Assembly: GCF_020859565.1 (NCBI RefSeq)
Contig: NZ_JAJHUO010000026.1
Coordinates: forward strand, 110,793-174,792
Length of the DNA: 64,000 bases
Direction: 5' to 3'
DNA from: Saccharothrix luteola
GTDB taxonomy: Bacteria; Actinomycetota; Actinomycetes; Mycobacteriales; Pseudonocardiaceae
Of the stretch, positions 47,258-54,969 are shown piece after piece. The first letter of the stretch is position 1, and the number at the start of each line of letters is the position of its first letter. The position numbers were made by a program, and so were the translations under genes. A model generated the notes under the pieces. The model was not told the DNA's origin. It made no database searches and saw only the letters and a list, made by a program, of their open reading frames with translations.

Positions 47258-49093
47258 CTAGATGCCGTCGTCGAGGCCACCCATCATCAGGGGTAGCCGC
47301 CGGGGCCCGTCCCTTACCACGCGGATCGGGACGCCCCAGTCCTGGCGGGCCAGTTTGCACACCGGGTGCTCGACGGCCGGGTCGTCCGTGCAGCTCGCGG
47401 CCTGGGCGACGACGTGCAGGACGCCTTCGGTGAACCCCTCCGCCACGCGCAGCACGCGGACGAGGTCCGTGCCGACGCCCGCGCCCTCCTCCAGCAGCCC
47501 GGGGGGCGAGCTGGTGATCTCCAGGCGGGTGGACGGGCCGAACCGGTCGTCCAGCTTCTGGCCGGTCGGCGGGGTGAACACGACGGCCACCTCGACCTCG
47601 CCCGGCGCGATCACCGACGGCGGCCTGCGCACCTGGTGCGCCTCGCCGCTGACCAGCTTCGCGCCGGGCGCGACCGGGCGTTCCAGGCGGTGGGCGGCGG
47701 AGGCGACCACGACCAGCTCACCGTCGACGAGGACCGCGTCGGACGGCTCGGCCACGTCCGTGGCCAGCGTGGACACCTCGCCGGTCGACGGGTCGTAGCG
47801 GCGGATGGCGCCGTTGTAGGTGTCGGCGACGGCGACCTGGCCGCCGGGCAGCACGGTGACGCCGAGCGGGTGCTGGAGCAGCGCCTGGTCGGCCGGGCCG
47901 TCGCGGTGGCCGAAGTCGAACAGGCCCTTGCCGATGGCGGTGTGCACGGTGCGGTCGGCGTCCAGCCACCGCAGCGCGGAGGTCTCCGAGTCGACCAGCC
48001 AGAGCCGGTCGCCGTCGGCAGCCAGGCCCGAGGTCTGGGCGAAGAACGCCTCCGCCGCCGGGCCGTCGTGCAGCCCTTCGACGGTGGTGCCGGCGAGGCG
48101 CTCGACGCGGCGTTCCCGCGGCTTGAACAGGCCGAGCGTGTGGTTGCCCGCCATGGCGACGACCACCCCGCCCGCGGGCTCCCACCAGGCGACGTCCCAG
48201 GGGCTGGTGAGGTCGATCGCGTCGGCCGGGCCGTCGGTGTCCCCGTCGCGCCACTGCTCACCGGTGCCGGCGACCGTGGTGACCTCGCCGGTGACGAGGT
48301 CGACGCCGCGCAGCAGGTGGTTGACCGTGTCGGCGACGACCGCGTGGTAGCCGACCTCGGCGGCCACGTCGTCGGGCAGCAGCGCGATGCCCGCCGGTTC
48401 GGAGAAGGTGGGTTCGAGGCCGTCGCGGCGACCGCGCTCACCGGTGCCGATGCGCCTGATCACGGTCTCGCCGTCGAGGTCGAGCTCGACCAGGCCGTGG
48501 TGCGCGGAGTCGCTGACGAGGAGGGTGTCGTTCGCGGTCAGGACGGCTTTCGCGGGGAAGCGGAGCTCGGTCTCGCGGGCCGGCGGCGCGACGTACGGGC
48601 CGTCGCCGCGGTGCAGGGTGCCCTTGGCGTCGTGCTCGGCGGCGATCTCGGACACGATCTGACGCAGCGCGTCGAGGTGGCCCTCGCCGGAGGCGACGTG
48701 CACGACGTAGCCCTCGGGGTCCACCAGCACGAGCGTGGGCCACGCCTTCACCGCGTAGTTCTGCCACGTCGTGAGCTCGGGGTCGTCCAGCACGGGGTGC
48801 TCCACCTCGTACCGCTCGACGGCCGCCTCCAGCGCCGCGGGCTCCGCCTCGTGGACGAACTTGGGCGAGTGCACGCCGACGGTGACCAGGACGTCGGCGA
48901 ACTCGGCTTCGAGCGGGCGCAGCTCGTCGAGGACGTGCAGGCAGTTGATGCAGCAGAAGGACCAGAAGTCGAGCAGCACCACCTTGCCGCGCAGGTCGGC
49001 CAGCCTGATGTCCCGACCACCCGTGTTGAGCCAACCGCGGCCCACCAGTTCGGGGGCGCGGACACGGGCGCGGCGTCGTTGTGCGGTCGTCAC
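47258..49093 (-). CDS. Thioredoxin-NHL repeat protein (NHLRC2-like)
   Basis: This 611-residue protein joins a thioredoxin/TlpA-like domain to an NHL beta-propeller. The redox part has LDFWSFCCINCLHVLDEL, whose C-I-N-C is the CxxC active site. The propeller spans about residues 165-480 with repeats such as FSEPAGIALLPDD, LTSPWDVAWW, LQHPLGVTVLPGGQVAVAD. A C-terminal beta domain follows. No signal peptide is seen, so it is probably cytosolic, as in NHLRC2. Start GTG 49093 is preferred over 49117. The function of this combination is poorly known. Confidence 0.87.
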   Translation of the reverse strand: MTTAQRRRARVRAPELVGRGWLNTGGRDIRLADLRGKVVLLDFWSFCCINCLHVLDELRPLEAEFADVLVTVGVHSPKFVHEAEPAALEAAVERYEVEHPVLDDPELTTWQNYAVKAWPTLVLVDPEGYVVHVASGEGHLDALRQIVSEIAAEHDAKGTLHRGDGPYVAPPARETELRFPAKAVLTANDTLLVSDSAHHGLVELDLDGETVIRRIGTGERGRRDGLEPTFSEPAGIALLPDDVAAEVGYHAVVADTVNHLLRGVDLVTGEVTTVAGTGEQWRDGDTDGPADAIDLTSPWDVAWWEPAGGVVVAMAGNHTLGLFKPRERRVERLAGTTVEGLHDGPAAEAFFAQTSGLAADGDRLWLVDSETSALRWLDADRTVHTAIGKGLFDFGHRDGPADQALLQHPLGVTVLPGGQVAVADTYNGAIRRYDPSTGEVSTLATDVAEPSDAVLVDGELVVVASAAHRLERPVAPGAKLVSGEAHQVRRPPSVIAPGEVEVAVVFTPPTGQKLDDRFGPSTRLEITSSPPGLLEEGAGVGTDLVRVLRVAEGFTEGVLHVVAQAASCTDDPAVEHPVCKLARQDWGVPIRVVRDGPRRLPLMMGGLDDGI

Positions 49094-49171
49094 GCCCCGA
49101 TCCAACACGACTCGCACACCGACCTATTTCCCCGTCCACCGAGTGGGACGGCCCGCGTGGAATCGGTTCGG

Positions 49172-49552
49172 CTAGCGGGGGCGGCGGACCGCGCGGGGGC
49201 CGAGGACGGTGGCGTTCAGGGCCGTCACGCGGTGGCGCAGGGCGCGGTCGGCGGTGATCACCGCGCACGGGCGGTCGGCAGGGTTGGCGCGGACGACGTC
49301 CACGATCGCGTCGTCGCCCGAGCCCAGGGCCGAGACGACGCGGACGCCGGGCACCGACTCGACGTGCCGGGCCTTGCCCTCGACCACGAGGACCACGTCC
49401 AGCGGGCCGGGCAGCTCCGGCAGGCCGTGCTCCGCCACGTCGACGAGGTCGTCGCGCAGGCGGGCGGCGGCGCCGGCGCGGTCACGCCACCAGCCGTCCG
49501 GGACGGAGCCGACGACGTTGGCCGCGTCCACGACCAGGAGCGGGTGCGTCAT
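49172..49552 (-). CDS. PIN/NYN-like nuclease-fold protein
   Basis: This 126-residue soluble protein has the acidic pattern of PIN/NYN or YacP-like RNases: LLVVDAANVVG near the start, LGSGDDAIVDVV in the middle and VITADRALRHRV near the end. All carry Asp residues at the positions that bind metal in that fold. Some databases call similar proteins NTP pyrophosphohydrolase; the motif order fits a nuclease better. Start is ATG 49552. Function is inferred from fold only. Confidence 0.72.
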   Translation of the reverse strand: MTHPLLVVDAANVVGSVPDGWWRDRAGAAARLRDDLVDVAEHGLPELPGPLDVVLVVEGKARHVESVPGVRVVSALGSGDDAIVDVVRANPADRPCAVITADRALRHRVTALNATVLGPRAVRRPR

Positions 49553-49630
49553 CGACCCATGCTCTCAGCAAACCCTCATGAAACTGTCGTACCCCGATGG
49601 CACCATGGAGTGGTCCATTGGGGGACAGAC

Positions 49631-49717
49631 ATGAACACGCAGGGGGACATTGTGATGATCAGGCGCGCCCGCAGGACGACGGACGACACCTGGAACGGCT
49701 CGGCCACGGCCAAGTAG
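49631..49717 (+). CDS. Possible 28-residue peptide gene
   Basis: ATG 49631 preceded by GGGGACAG opens a frame reading MNTQGDIVMIRRARRTTDDT, then WNGSATAK and TAG. A strong terminator-like hairpin begins 15 bases after the stop, and the gene is isolated between a minus-strand gene and other small features. No modifying enzymes are adjacent, so a RiPP is not supported. The peptide is basic with a short hydrophobic start. Coding status is uncertain. Confidence 0.4.
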   Translation: MNTQGDIVMIRRARRTTDDTWNGSATAK

Positions 49718-49731
49718 CCAGAGCATGGGAA

Positions 49732-49776
49732 ACCCCGCGGTGCTGCCAGGTCGGGGGTCCGACAGCACCGCGGGGT
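49732..49776 (+). terminator. Terminator hairpin after the 28-residue peptide
   Basis: ACCCCGCGGTGCTG (49732-49745) pairs perfectly with CAGCACCGCGGGGT (49763-49776) around a 17-base loop. Confidence 0.75.
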
Positions 49777-49852
49777 CATCTGGAACATCGATACACGATC
49801 GAGGTCCGTTACATCCCCTATCGGGTGTGACAGGGCTCACATCGATTACGTG

Positions 49853-49891
49853 ACGAAGCCCTGCCGCGCGGGAGGTGCGGCAGGGCTTCGT
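49853..49891 (-). terminator. Terminator hairpin
   Basis: ACGAAGCCCTGCCGC (49853-49867) pairs perfectly with GCGGCAGGGCTTCGT (49877-49891) around a 9-base loop. It lies 86 bases downstream of the small minus-strand gene at 49977-50123 and probably ends its transcript. Confidence 0.75.
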
Positions 49892-49976
49892 CGTTCCCCC
49901 TTCACCGGAGCGCGGACGACGGGGCGGCACACCCGGTGTCGATCGGGTGGTCGTCACGCGCGCCGGAGGAAGTCCC

Positions 49977-50123
49977 TCAGCGGAGGGTCGTCACCTGAGC
50001 CTGGGCGATCGCCATCAGCTCGTGGCGCATGGCCGGGGTGGACGCCATGTCGATCGCGCGGGCGACAGCCTTGCGGTTGCGAGCCTCGACACGACGAGCG
50101 CGGAGCTTCGCAGTGAAGTTCAT
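49977..50123 (-). CDS. Small basic protein, 48 residues
   Basis: ATG 50123 opens MNFTAKLRARRVEARNRKAV, continuing ARAIDMASTPAMRHELMAIA and QAQVTTLR to TGA 49977-49979. The protein is helical and basic at its N-terminus, with a hydrophobic second half. Ten bases upstream another ATG (50133) opens a four-codon frame, MNPR, whose TGA overlaps the start as ATGA, so initiation may be coupled. It has its own terminator at 49853-49891. Too short for routine gene calling; the regular helix pattern and clean signals support it. Confidence 0.7.
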   Translation of the reverse strand: MNFTAKLRARRVEARNRKAVARAIDMASTPAMRHELMAIAQAQVTTLR

Positions 50124-50310
50124 CGGGGGTTCATCCCTCTCAAAGGTTCTCTCTCGGTGTGTGCCTCAAGTATGCACCCTTCGAGGTGCCGATGCACCCG
50201 ATTATCCGGTGAGGTGCCGCACATGCCGACGAATCATCGGCAGCTACGTCATAGACCCCGACGATTCGCCTGGCGTACACCTGCTGGACCGGACGCGCGT
50301 CGACACACTC

Positions 50311-50328
50311 TCTAGCGTGCGCGCTAGA
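50311..50328. promoter_or_regulatory. Palindrome between the ATPase and the small basic gene
   Basis: TCTAGCG-TGCG-CGCTAGA is an inverted repeat with 7-base arms, about 190 bases upstream of the small basic gene and 37 bases past the ATPase stop. It resembles a dimeric-repressor operator more than a terminator. Confidence 0.45.
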
Positions 50329-50364
50329 TCACCCGATGCAACCGAAGCGGCCGGTAACCGCAGG

Positions 50365-51558
50365 TCAGTCCTCGCGGCCGAGCAGGAACCGGCCGAAGTG
50401 GGGCACGGTGAACGCGATCTGCCCGCGTTCGGCCGAGTACACGAGCCCCTTCTTGATCAGGCTGTCCCGGGCGGGCGACAGCGACGACGGCTTGCGGCCC
50501 AGGTGGTCGGCCACCTGCGCGGTGTTCACGCCCGCGTCCTTGCCGTCGGTCAGCTCCGCCATCGCCCGCAGGTACTCCCGCTCGGCCGGCGTCGCCCGCT
50601 CGTACCGCGACCCGAAGAACCCGACCGCCAGCTCGGCATCCGCCTCCGGCGCGGCCACCGCCACGTCCATCGCGGTGATCGGGTCGGCCGGCGCGGCGTC
50701 CCACGCCGCCTTGCCGTAGGCCTGGATGAAGTAGGGGTAGCCGCCCGAGGCGTCGAACAGCGCGTCCAACGCCTCCGGCTCGATGCCCGCCTCCTCGCGG
50801 TCGACCGGCGCGAGCACGGCGCGGTCGGCGTCCTCCCGGCTCAGCCGGTCGATCCGCACGTACCGGAACAGGCGCTCCGAGTACGACTTCGACGCCGACA
50901 GCACGGCGGGCAGGTGCGGCAGCCCGGCGCCGACCACGACCAGCGGCGCGCCCGACTGCGACAGCTCGTGGCACGCCGCGCACAGCGCCGAGATGTCGTC
51001 CGCCGGCACGTCCTGCATCTCGTCGATCAGCAGCGCGACGCCCGTGCCCACGTCCTGCGCCAGCTCCGCGACCTCGGTGAACAGCTCCACCAGGTCGATC
51101 TCGATGTCACCGGAGTCCGCCCGGCCGACCGCCGCGGGCACGTCGATGCCCGGCTGCCACCGGTCGCGCAGCTTCGCGTCCTCGGGGTTGGACCGCAGCG
51201 CGAACGCCTTCAGCACGCCGAGCACGGACTCCACCCGGTCCGGCGCGCGGTGCCTCACGGCCAGGTCGCGGATCGCCCGGTGCAACGCGGCCGACAGCGG
51301 GCGGCGCAGCCCGGCCTCGGGCCGTGCCTCGATCTTCCCGGCGCCCCAGCCGCGCTTGAGCGCCATCGACCGCAGCTCGCCGAGCAGCACGGTCTTGCCG
51401 ACGCCGCGCAGGCCGGTGAGCACGAGGCTGCGTTCCGGCCGGCCGCGCGCGACCCGTTCGAGCACGACCTCGAACGCGCCCAGCTCCTTGTCGCGCCCCG
51501 CCAGCTCGGGCGGCCGCTGGCCGGCGCCGGGGGCGAACGGGTTGCGCACCGGGTCCAT
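50365..51558 (-). CDS. AAA+ ATPase, Orc1/Cdc6-like
   Basis: This 397-residue protein has a STAND/Orc-type AAA+ module and a winged helix. Walker A is LTGLRGVGKTVLLGEL at about residue 46, Walker B VALLIDEMQDVPADD at about 175, and sensor 1 LVVVGAGLPHLP follows. The C-terminal about 90 residues contain AQVADHLGRKPSSLSPARDS and LIKKGLVYSAERGQIAFTVP, a winged HTH that would bind DNA. Start is ATG 51558. Such stand-alone ATPases are common in actinomycetes with no settled role; replication or transcription regulation is possible. Confidence 0.85.
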   Translation of the reverse strand: MDPVRNPFAPGAGQRPPELAGRDKELGAFEVVLERVARGRPERSLVLTGLRGVGKTVLLGELRSMALKRGWGAGKIEARPEAGLRRPLSAALHRAIRDLAVRHRAPDRVESVLGVLKAFALRSNPEDAKLRDRWQPGIDVPAAVGRADSGDIEIDLVELFTEVAELAQDVGTGVALLIDEMQDVPADDISALCAACHELSQSGAPLVVVGAGLPHLPAVLSASKSYSERLFRYVRIDRLSREDADRAVLAPVDREEAGIEPEALDALFDASGGYPYFIQAYGKAAWDAAPADPITAMDVAVAAPEADAELAVGFFGSRYERATPAEREYLRAMAELTDGKDAGVNTAQVADHLGRKPSSLSPARDSLIKKGLVYSAERGQIAFTVPHFGRFLLGRED

Positions 51559-51637
51559 CCTCGGAAGGTATCGAGGTGTCTAGAGCCGATCCAATACTCC
51601 GGCCGTGTCGTCGGGTATTCGTGAATCTAGTGTCAGA

Positions 51638-51652
51638 GCTATATAGCGCTAT
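51638..51652. promoter_or_regulatory. Overlapping palindromes in a divergent promoter region
   Basis: GCTATATAGC (51638-51647) and ATAGCGCTAT (51643-51652) are two perfect 10-bp palindromes that overlap by five bases. The surrounding 50 bases are AT-rich for this genome and lie between the divergent ATPase and SIMPL genes. They probably act as promoter/operator for one or both. Confidence 0.55.
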
Positions 51653-51680
51653 CAAGTGGGATGGACGGTAGCGTCGTGCC

Positions 51681-52304
51681 ATGGCTGAGGTGGTGACGAA
51701 GGGCGTCGGCAAGGTCGAGCGGACCGCCGACCGCGCCGAGGTGCACGCGAGCTTCGAGACGCTGGGTTCGACGCGCAACGAGGCGGTGGAGTTGCTGACC
51801 GCGCGGATCGCCGGTGTGGAGCCGGCGCTCGAACGGCCGGGCGTCGAGGTGCGGTCGCGGCAGCTCAACGTGCACGACAACTGGGACGGCAAGCGCCGTT
51901 CGGGCAGCCGTGCCGTGCAGAACTACGTGGTGCGGATCGACGACGTGGCCGGGCTCGACGGTCTGCTCGGCGCGCTGGTGACCGCTGAGCCGACCTGGCT
52001 GAACGGGCCGACGTGGCAGCTCAAGGACGACGTGGACGCCGTCCGCGAGGCGCAGCGCGAGGCCGTGCGGGACGCGCGCCGACGTGCCGAGGGCTATGCC
52101 GAGGCCCTCGGCGCGCGGCTGGGGCCGCTGCACCGGCTGACCGACGGCGACGCCGAGGCGTGGGCCGCCGAGTCGCACCTGATGAGGGGGGCCGGTTACG
52201 GCGGCGCGCCGGGCGTGGCACCGCAGATGGACCAGCTCAACCTGGAGGCGCAGCAGATCGTGGTCACGGTCCGCTGCACGGCCTCGTGGACGCTCCTCGA
52301 CTGA
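51681..52304 (+). CDS. SIMPL domain (DUF541) protein
   Basis: This 207-residue protein belongs to the SIMPL/DUF541 family, related to oxidative-stress proteins and IRAK1-binding proteins. VTKGVGKVERTADRAEVHAS starts the family beta-strand set, and AQREAVRDARRRAEGYAEAL with GARLGPLHRLTDGD is the most conserved part. No signal peptide is present, unlike many homologues. Start is ATG 51681. Its role is unproven. A repeat block begins seven bases after the stop. Confidence 0.88.
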   Translation: MAEVVTKGVGKVERTADRAEVHASFETLGSTRNEAVELLTARIAGVEPALERPGVEVRSRQLNVHDNWDGKRRSGSRAVQNYVVRIDDVAGLDGLLGALVTAEPTWLNGPTWQLKDDVDAVREAQREAVRDARRRAEGYAEALGARLGPLHRLTDGDAEAWAAESHLMRGAGYGGAPGVAPQMDQLNLEAQQIVVTVRCTASWTLLD

Positions 52305-52310
52305 CACCCT

Positions 52311-52405
52311 GCGTGTTCCGAGCGTTGAACTCGGGGGTCCTGAACGTAGGACACGCGCGACCTGGACGTAGGACACGCGCGTTCTGGACGTAGGACTCCC
52401 GGGTC
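52311..52405. repeat. GCGTGTTCCGA repeat with three 22-bp tandem units
   Basis: A leader GCGTGTTCCGAGCGTTGAAC with TCGGGGGTC (52311-52339) is followed by three tandem units of 22-23 bp, at 52339-52360, 52361-52383 and 52384-52405. Each contains CTGRACGTAGGAC. The last unit touches the stop codon of the OmpA-like gene. The leader alone recurs at 27272-27300. Confidence 0.8.
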
Positions 52406-53534
52406 AGCTGCTCGATTTCGGTTGGGACAGTTCGACCACGACCGAGCGGTTGCGGGCGGCGGCGTCGGGGATCAGGTCGCCGGCGTTGTCGAGGTCCACG
52501 GCCAGCGGCGAGGTGAAGCCCAAGCCGAGCACCTCGGTGAACGCCGCCCGGCTCACGCCGAGCTCCACCAGCGCCGACACCACCCGCTGGCCACGCCGCC
52601 GGGTCAGGTCGTCCGCCGCCTCGGCCGACGCCGAGCTGGCCGTGCGGGCGATGACCCGCGCGGTGGTGCGGCCGTCGAACTTCTTCGCCACCTCGGCCAA
52701 CGCCTCGCGCGCGCCCGGCGCGAGCTCGTCGCTCCCCGCCTTGAACAGCACCGAACTCGGCAGGTGCACCAACCCGTCCTGGTGCACGACCTCGCCGATG
52801 TCCACGACCGGCACCTCGGCCCGGCCGATCGAGGCGCCGCCGGGCACCGGCTCGGTGTCGTGCGTGCAGCTGTTCGCGCCGAACTTCGCGCAGACCCCGA
52901 GCCACAGCTGGACCAGCGACTCCCGCGCGGCCGGGGGCAGCTGCGGCTGGTCGCCGACCACCTGGCCGAGCCCGGAGAAGATCACGTCCTTGCCGGTCAG
53001 CCCGGGCAGGGCGTCGTCCGGAACCGACGCCACCACGGCCGCGACGTCGAAGTCCAGCCCGAGCCGCGTCAGGTCGAGCGGGCCGGTGGTCTGCAGCCCG
53101 CTGCTCTGCAGCACGAGCACCGCCGGTCCGTCCGCCGAGGCCATGTCCGCCAGCACGGACAGCGGGTCGAGGTCGGTGCTCGTGCCGCCGAGCCCGCTGA
53201 GCTGACCGGCCAACCGGCTCAGGTTCTGCTCGAAGCCGAGCCGGCGCCGCGCCGCGTCGCTCTCGATGTCGTTGCCGTCTCGGATGGTGAAGTCCTCGTC
53301 CGAGTGCGCGCTGCCCGAACGCTCGCCCTGCCGGTACACGACGACCCTGGTCGCGCCCTCGTCGACGGCCGCCGACAGCCGGTCGACGACCGTCCTGGTG
53401 AGCTGGACCCGGGGCTCGTTGGCCGACGCGGTCACCCCGATGCGCACGGTGGTGGCTTCGCGGGAAGCCTCCCCGCAGGCAGCGCAAGACGCCGCCACCA
53501 GCACGACTGCGGCGAAGAGCCGTGAGTGGTTCAT
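52404..53534 (-). CDS. OmpA-like lipoprotein
   Basis: This 376-residue exported protein has a signal peptide VVLVAASCAACGE, with a cysteine in lipobox-like context, so it is probably lipid-anchored. The middle (residues 30-240) resembles von Willebrand-like or periplasmic regions (AVLVLQSSGLQTTGP). The C-terminal about 110 residues are an OmpA-like peptidoglycan-binding domain: LPSSVLFKAGSDELAPGARE, then RRGQRVVSALVELGVSRA and AARNRSVVVEL. Start is ATG 53534. It probably tethers the membrane to the cell wall. Confidence 0.87.
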   Translation of the reverse strand: MNHSRLFAAVVLVAASCAACGEASREATTVRIGVTASANEPRVQLTRTVVDRLSAAVDEGATRVVVYRQGERSGSAHSDEDFTIRDGNDIESDAARRRLGFEQNLSRLAGQLSGLGGTSTDLDPLSVLADMASADGPAVLVLQSSGLQTTGPLDLTRLGLDFDVAAVVASVPDDALPGLTGKDVIFSGLGQVVGDQPQLPPAARESLVQLWLGVCAKFGANSCTHDTEPVPGGASIGRAEVPVVDIGEVVHQDGLVHLPSSVLFKAGSDELAPGAREALAEVAKKFDGRTTARVIARTASSASAEAADDLTRRRGQRVVSALVELGVSRAAFTEVLGLGFTSPLAVDLDNAGDLIPDAAARNRSVVVELSQPKSSS

Positions 53535-53598
53535 GCATTGGAAACGGAATGAGAACGCGTTGTGTTACCAATAACACCCGTTCGGCCTAATTTCGGTG

Positions 53599-54867
53599 CT
53601 ATCGCTCCACGATCGCCGTAACGCCCTGACCACCCGCCGCGCAGATCGAGATCAGCCCGCGACCCGAGCCGCGCTCCGCCAGGAGCTTCGCCAGCGTGGC
53701 CACGATCCGCGCGCCGGTGGCCGCGAACGGGTGCCCGGCGGCCAGCGACGAGCCGTTGACGTTCAACTTCGACCGGTCGATCGGGCCGAGCGGCGCGTCC
53801 AGCCCGAGCCTGCCCTTGGCGAAGTCCGCGTCCTCCCACGCCTTCAACGTCGCCAGCACCTGCGACGCGAACGCCTCGTGGATCTCGTAGAAGTCGAAGT
53901 CCTGCAACGCGAGCCCAGCCCGCGCGAGCATCCGCGGCACCGCGTACGCGGGCGCCATCAGCAGGCCCTCCCCGCCGTGCACGTAGTCGACCGCCGCCGT
54001 CTCGGTGAACGTCAGGTAGGCCAGCACCGGCAGGTTCCGCGCCGCCGCCCACTCCTCCGACGCCAGCAGCACGGCCGACGCGCCGTCGCTGAGCGGCGTC
54101 GAGTTGCCCGCCGTCATGGTCGCGCCCTCGCCGCGGCCGAACACCGGCTTCAGCTTCGCCAGCTTCTCCACCGACGAGTCCGGCCGCAGGTTCTGGTCCC
54201 TGGTCAGGCCGAGGTGCGGCGTGACGAGGTCGTCGAAGAACCCGCGGTCGTACGCGGCGGCGAGGTTGCGGTGGCTGGCGGCGGCCAGCTCGTCCTGCTC
54301 CTCGCGCGCGATGCCCCACTCGCGGGCGGTGATCGCCGCGTGCTCGCCCATGGACAGCCCGGTGCGCGGCTCGCCGTTGCGCGGCACGTCCGGCACGACG
54401 TGCTTGGGCCGCAGCTTCAGCGCCGCCTTGAGCTTCGCGCCCGCGCCCCGCGCCCGGTTGAACTCCAGCAGCACGCCGCGCAGGTCCTCGTTCACGCCGA
54501 TCGGCGCGTCGCTGGTGGTGTCCACACCGCCGGCCACGCCGACCTCGATCTGCCCGAGCGCGATCTTGTTCGCCACCGCGATCACGGCCTGCAAACCGGT
54601 CCCGCACGCCTGCTGCACGTCGTAGGCGGGCGTCTCGGCGGACAGCCTGCTGCCCAGCACGGCCTCGCGGACCAGGTTGAAGTCGCGGCTGTGCTTGAGC
54701 ACCGCGCCCGCGACCACCTCGCCGAGCCGTTCGCCCTGCAACCCGAACCTGCTGACCAGGCCGTCCAGCGTGGCGGTGAGCATGTCCTGGTTGGACGCCG
54801 TGGCGTAGGGGCCGTTCGACCGGGCGAACGGGATGCGGTTGCCGCCGAGGATGGCTACTCGGGCCAT
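53599..54867 (-). CDS. Acetyl-CoA C-acyltransferase (thiolase), FadA2-like
   Basis: This 422-residue thiolase cleaves 3-ketoacyl-CoA to acetyl-CoA and a shortened acyl-CoA, the last step of beta-oxidation. The acyl-Cys nucleophile is in VQQACGTGLQAV (about residue 89), the catalytic His in AGHPFAATGAR and the second Cys in SICAAGGQG near the C-terminus. Start is ATG 54867. It is divergent from fabG4-like and maoC genes with two regulon sites between, an arrangement resembling fadA2/fabG4/htdX of mycobacteria. Confidence 0.94.
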   Translation of the reverse strand: MARVAILGGNRIPFARSNGPYATASNQDMLTATLDGLVSRFGLQGERLGEVVAGAVLKHSRDFNLVREAVLGSRLSAETPAYDVQQACGTGLQAVIAVANKIALGQIEVGVAGGVDTTSDAPIGVNEDLRGVLLEFNRARGAGAKLKAALKLRPKHVVPDVPRNGEPRTGLSMGEHAAITAREWGIAREEQDELAAASHRNLAAAYDRGFFDDLVTPHLGLTRDQNLRPDSSVEKLAKLKPVFGRGEGATMTAGNSTPLSDGASAVLLASEEWAAARNLPVLAYLTFTETAAVDYVHGGEGLLMAPAYAVPRMLARAGLALQDFDFYEIHEAFASQVLATLKAWEDADFAKGRLGLDAPLGPIDRSKLNVNGSSLAAGHPFAATGARIVATLAKLLAERGSGRGLISICAAGGQGVTAIVER

Positions 54868-54924
54868 GTCGTCCTCCAGGGTGGTGGGCAGGTCGCCGGT
54901 GGGCAGGGACAGGACAATGTTACC

Positions 54925-54952
54925 TACTCATCAGTAGACTTACTAGCGAGTA
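54925..54952. promoter_or_regulatory. Two beta-oxidation regulon sites, thiolase/fabG4 spacer
   Basis: TACTCATCAGTA (54925-54936, reverse TACTGATGAGTA) and TACTAGCGAGTA (54941-54952) are 16 bases apart start to start, the same spacing as at 59286/59302. They lie in the 102-base spacer between divergent genes. Confidence 0.7.
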
Positions 54953-54969
54953 GGGAGTGTGATGTCCCC

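Noticed and set aside
49631..49717. The 28-residue frame as a RiPP precursor.
   Set aside because: No cyclase, radical SAM, LanB/LanC or lasso enzymes lie nearby and the peptide has no recognised leader.
52339..52405. The 22-bp tandem units as a CRISPR array.
   Set aside because: The units are contiguous without spacers and no cas genes are present.
53596..54969. A long plus-strand open frame upstream of fabG4 that would make a protein of about 895 residues.
   Set aside because: It is the complement of the thiolase gene. The sequence before ATG 54970 is Arg/Gln-rich and unlike FabG4, whose family start fits 54970.
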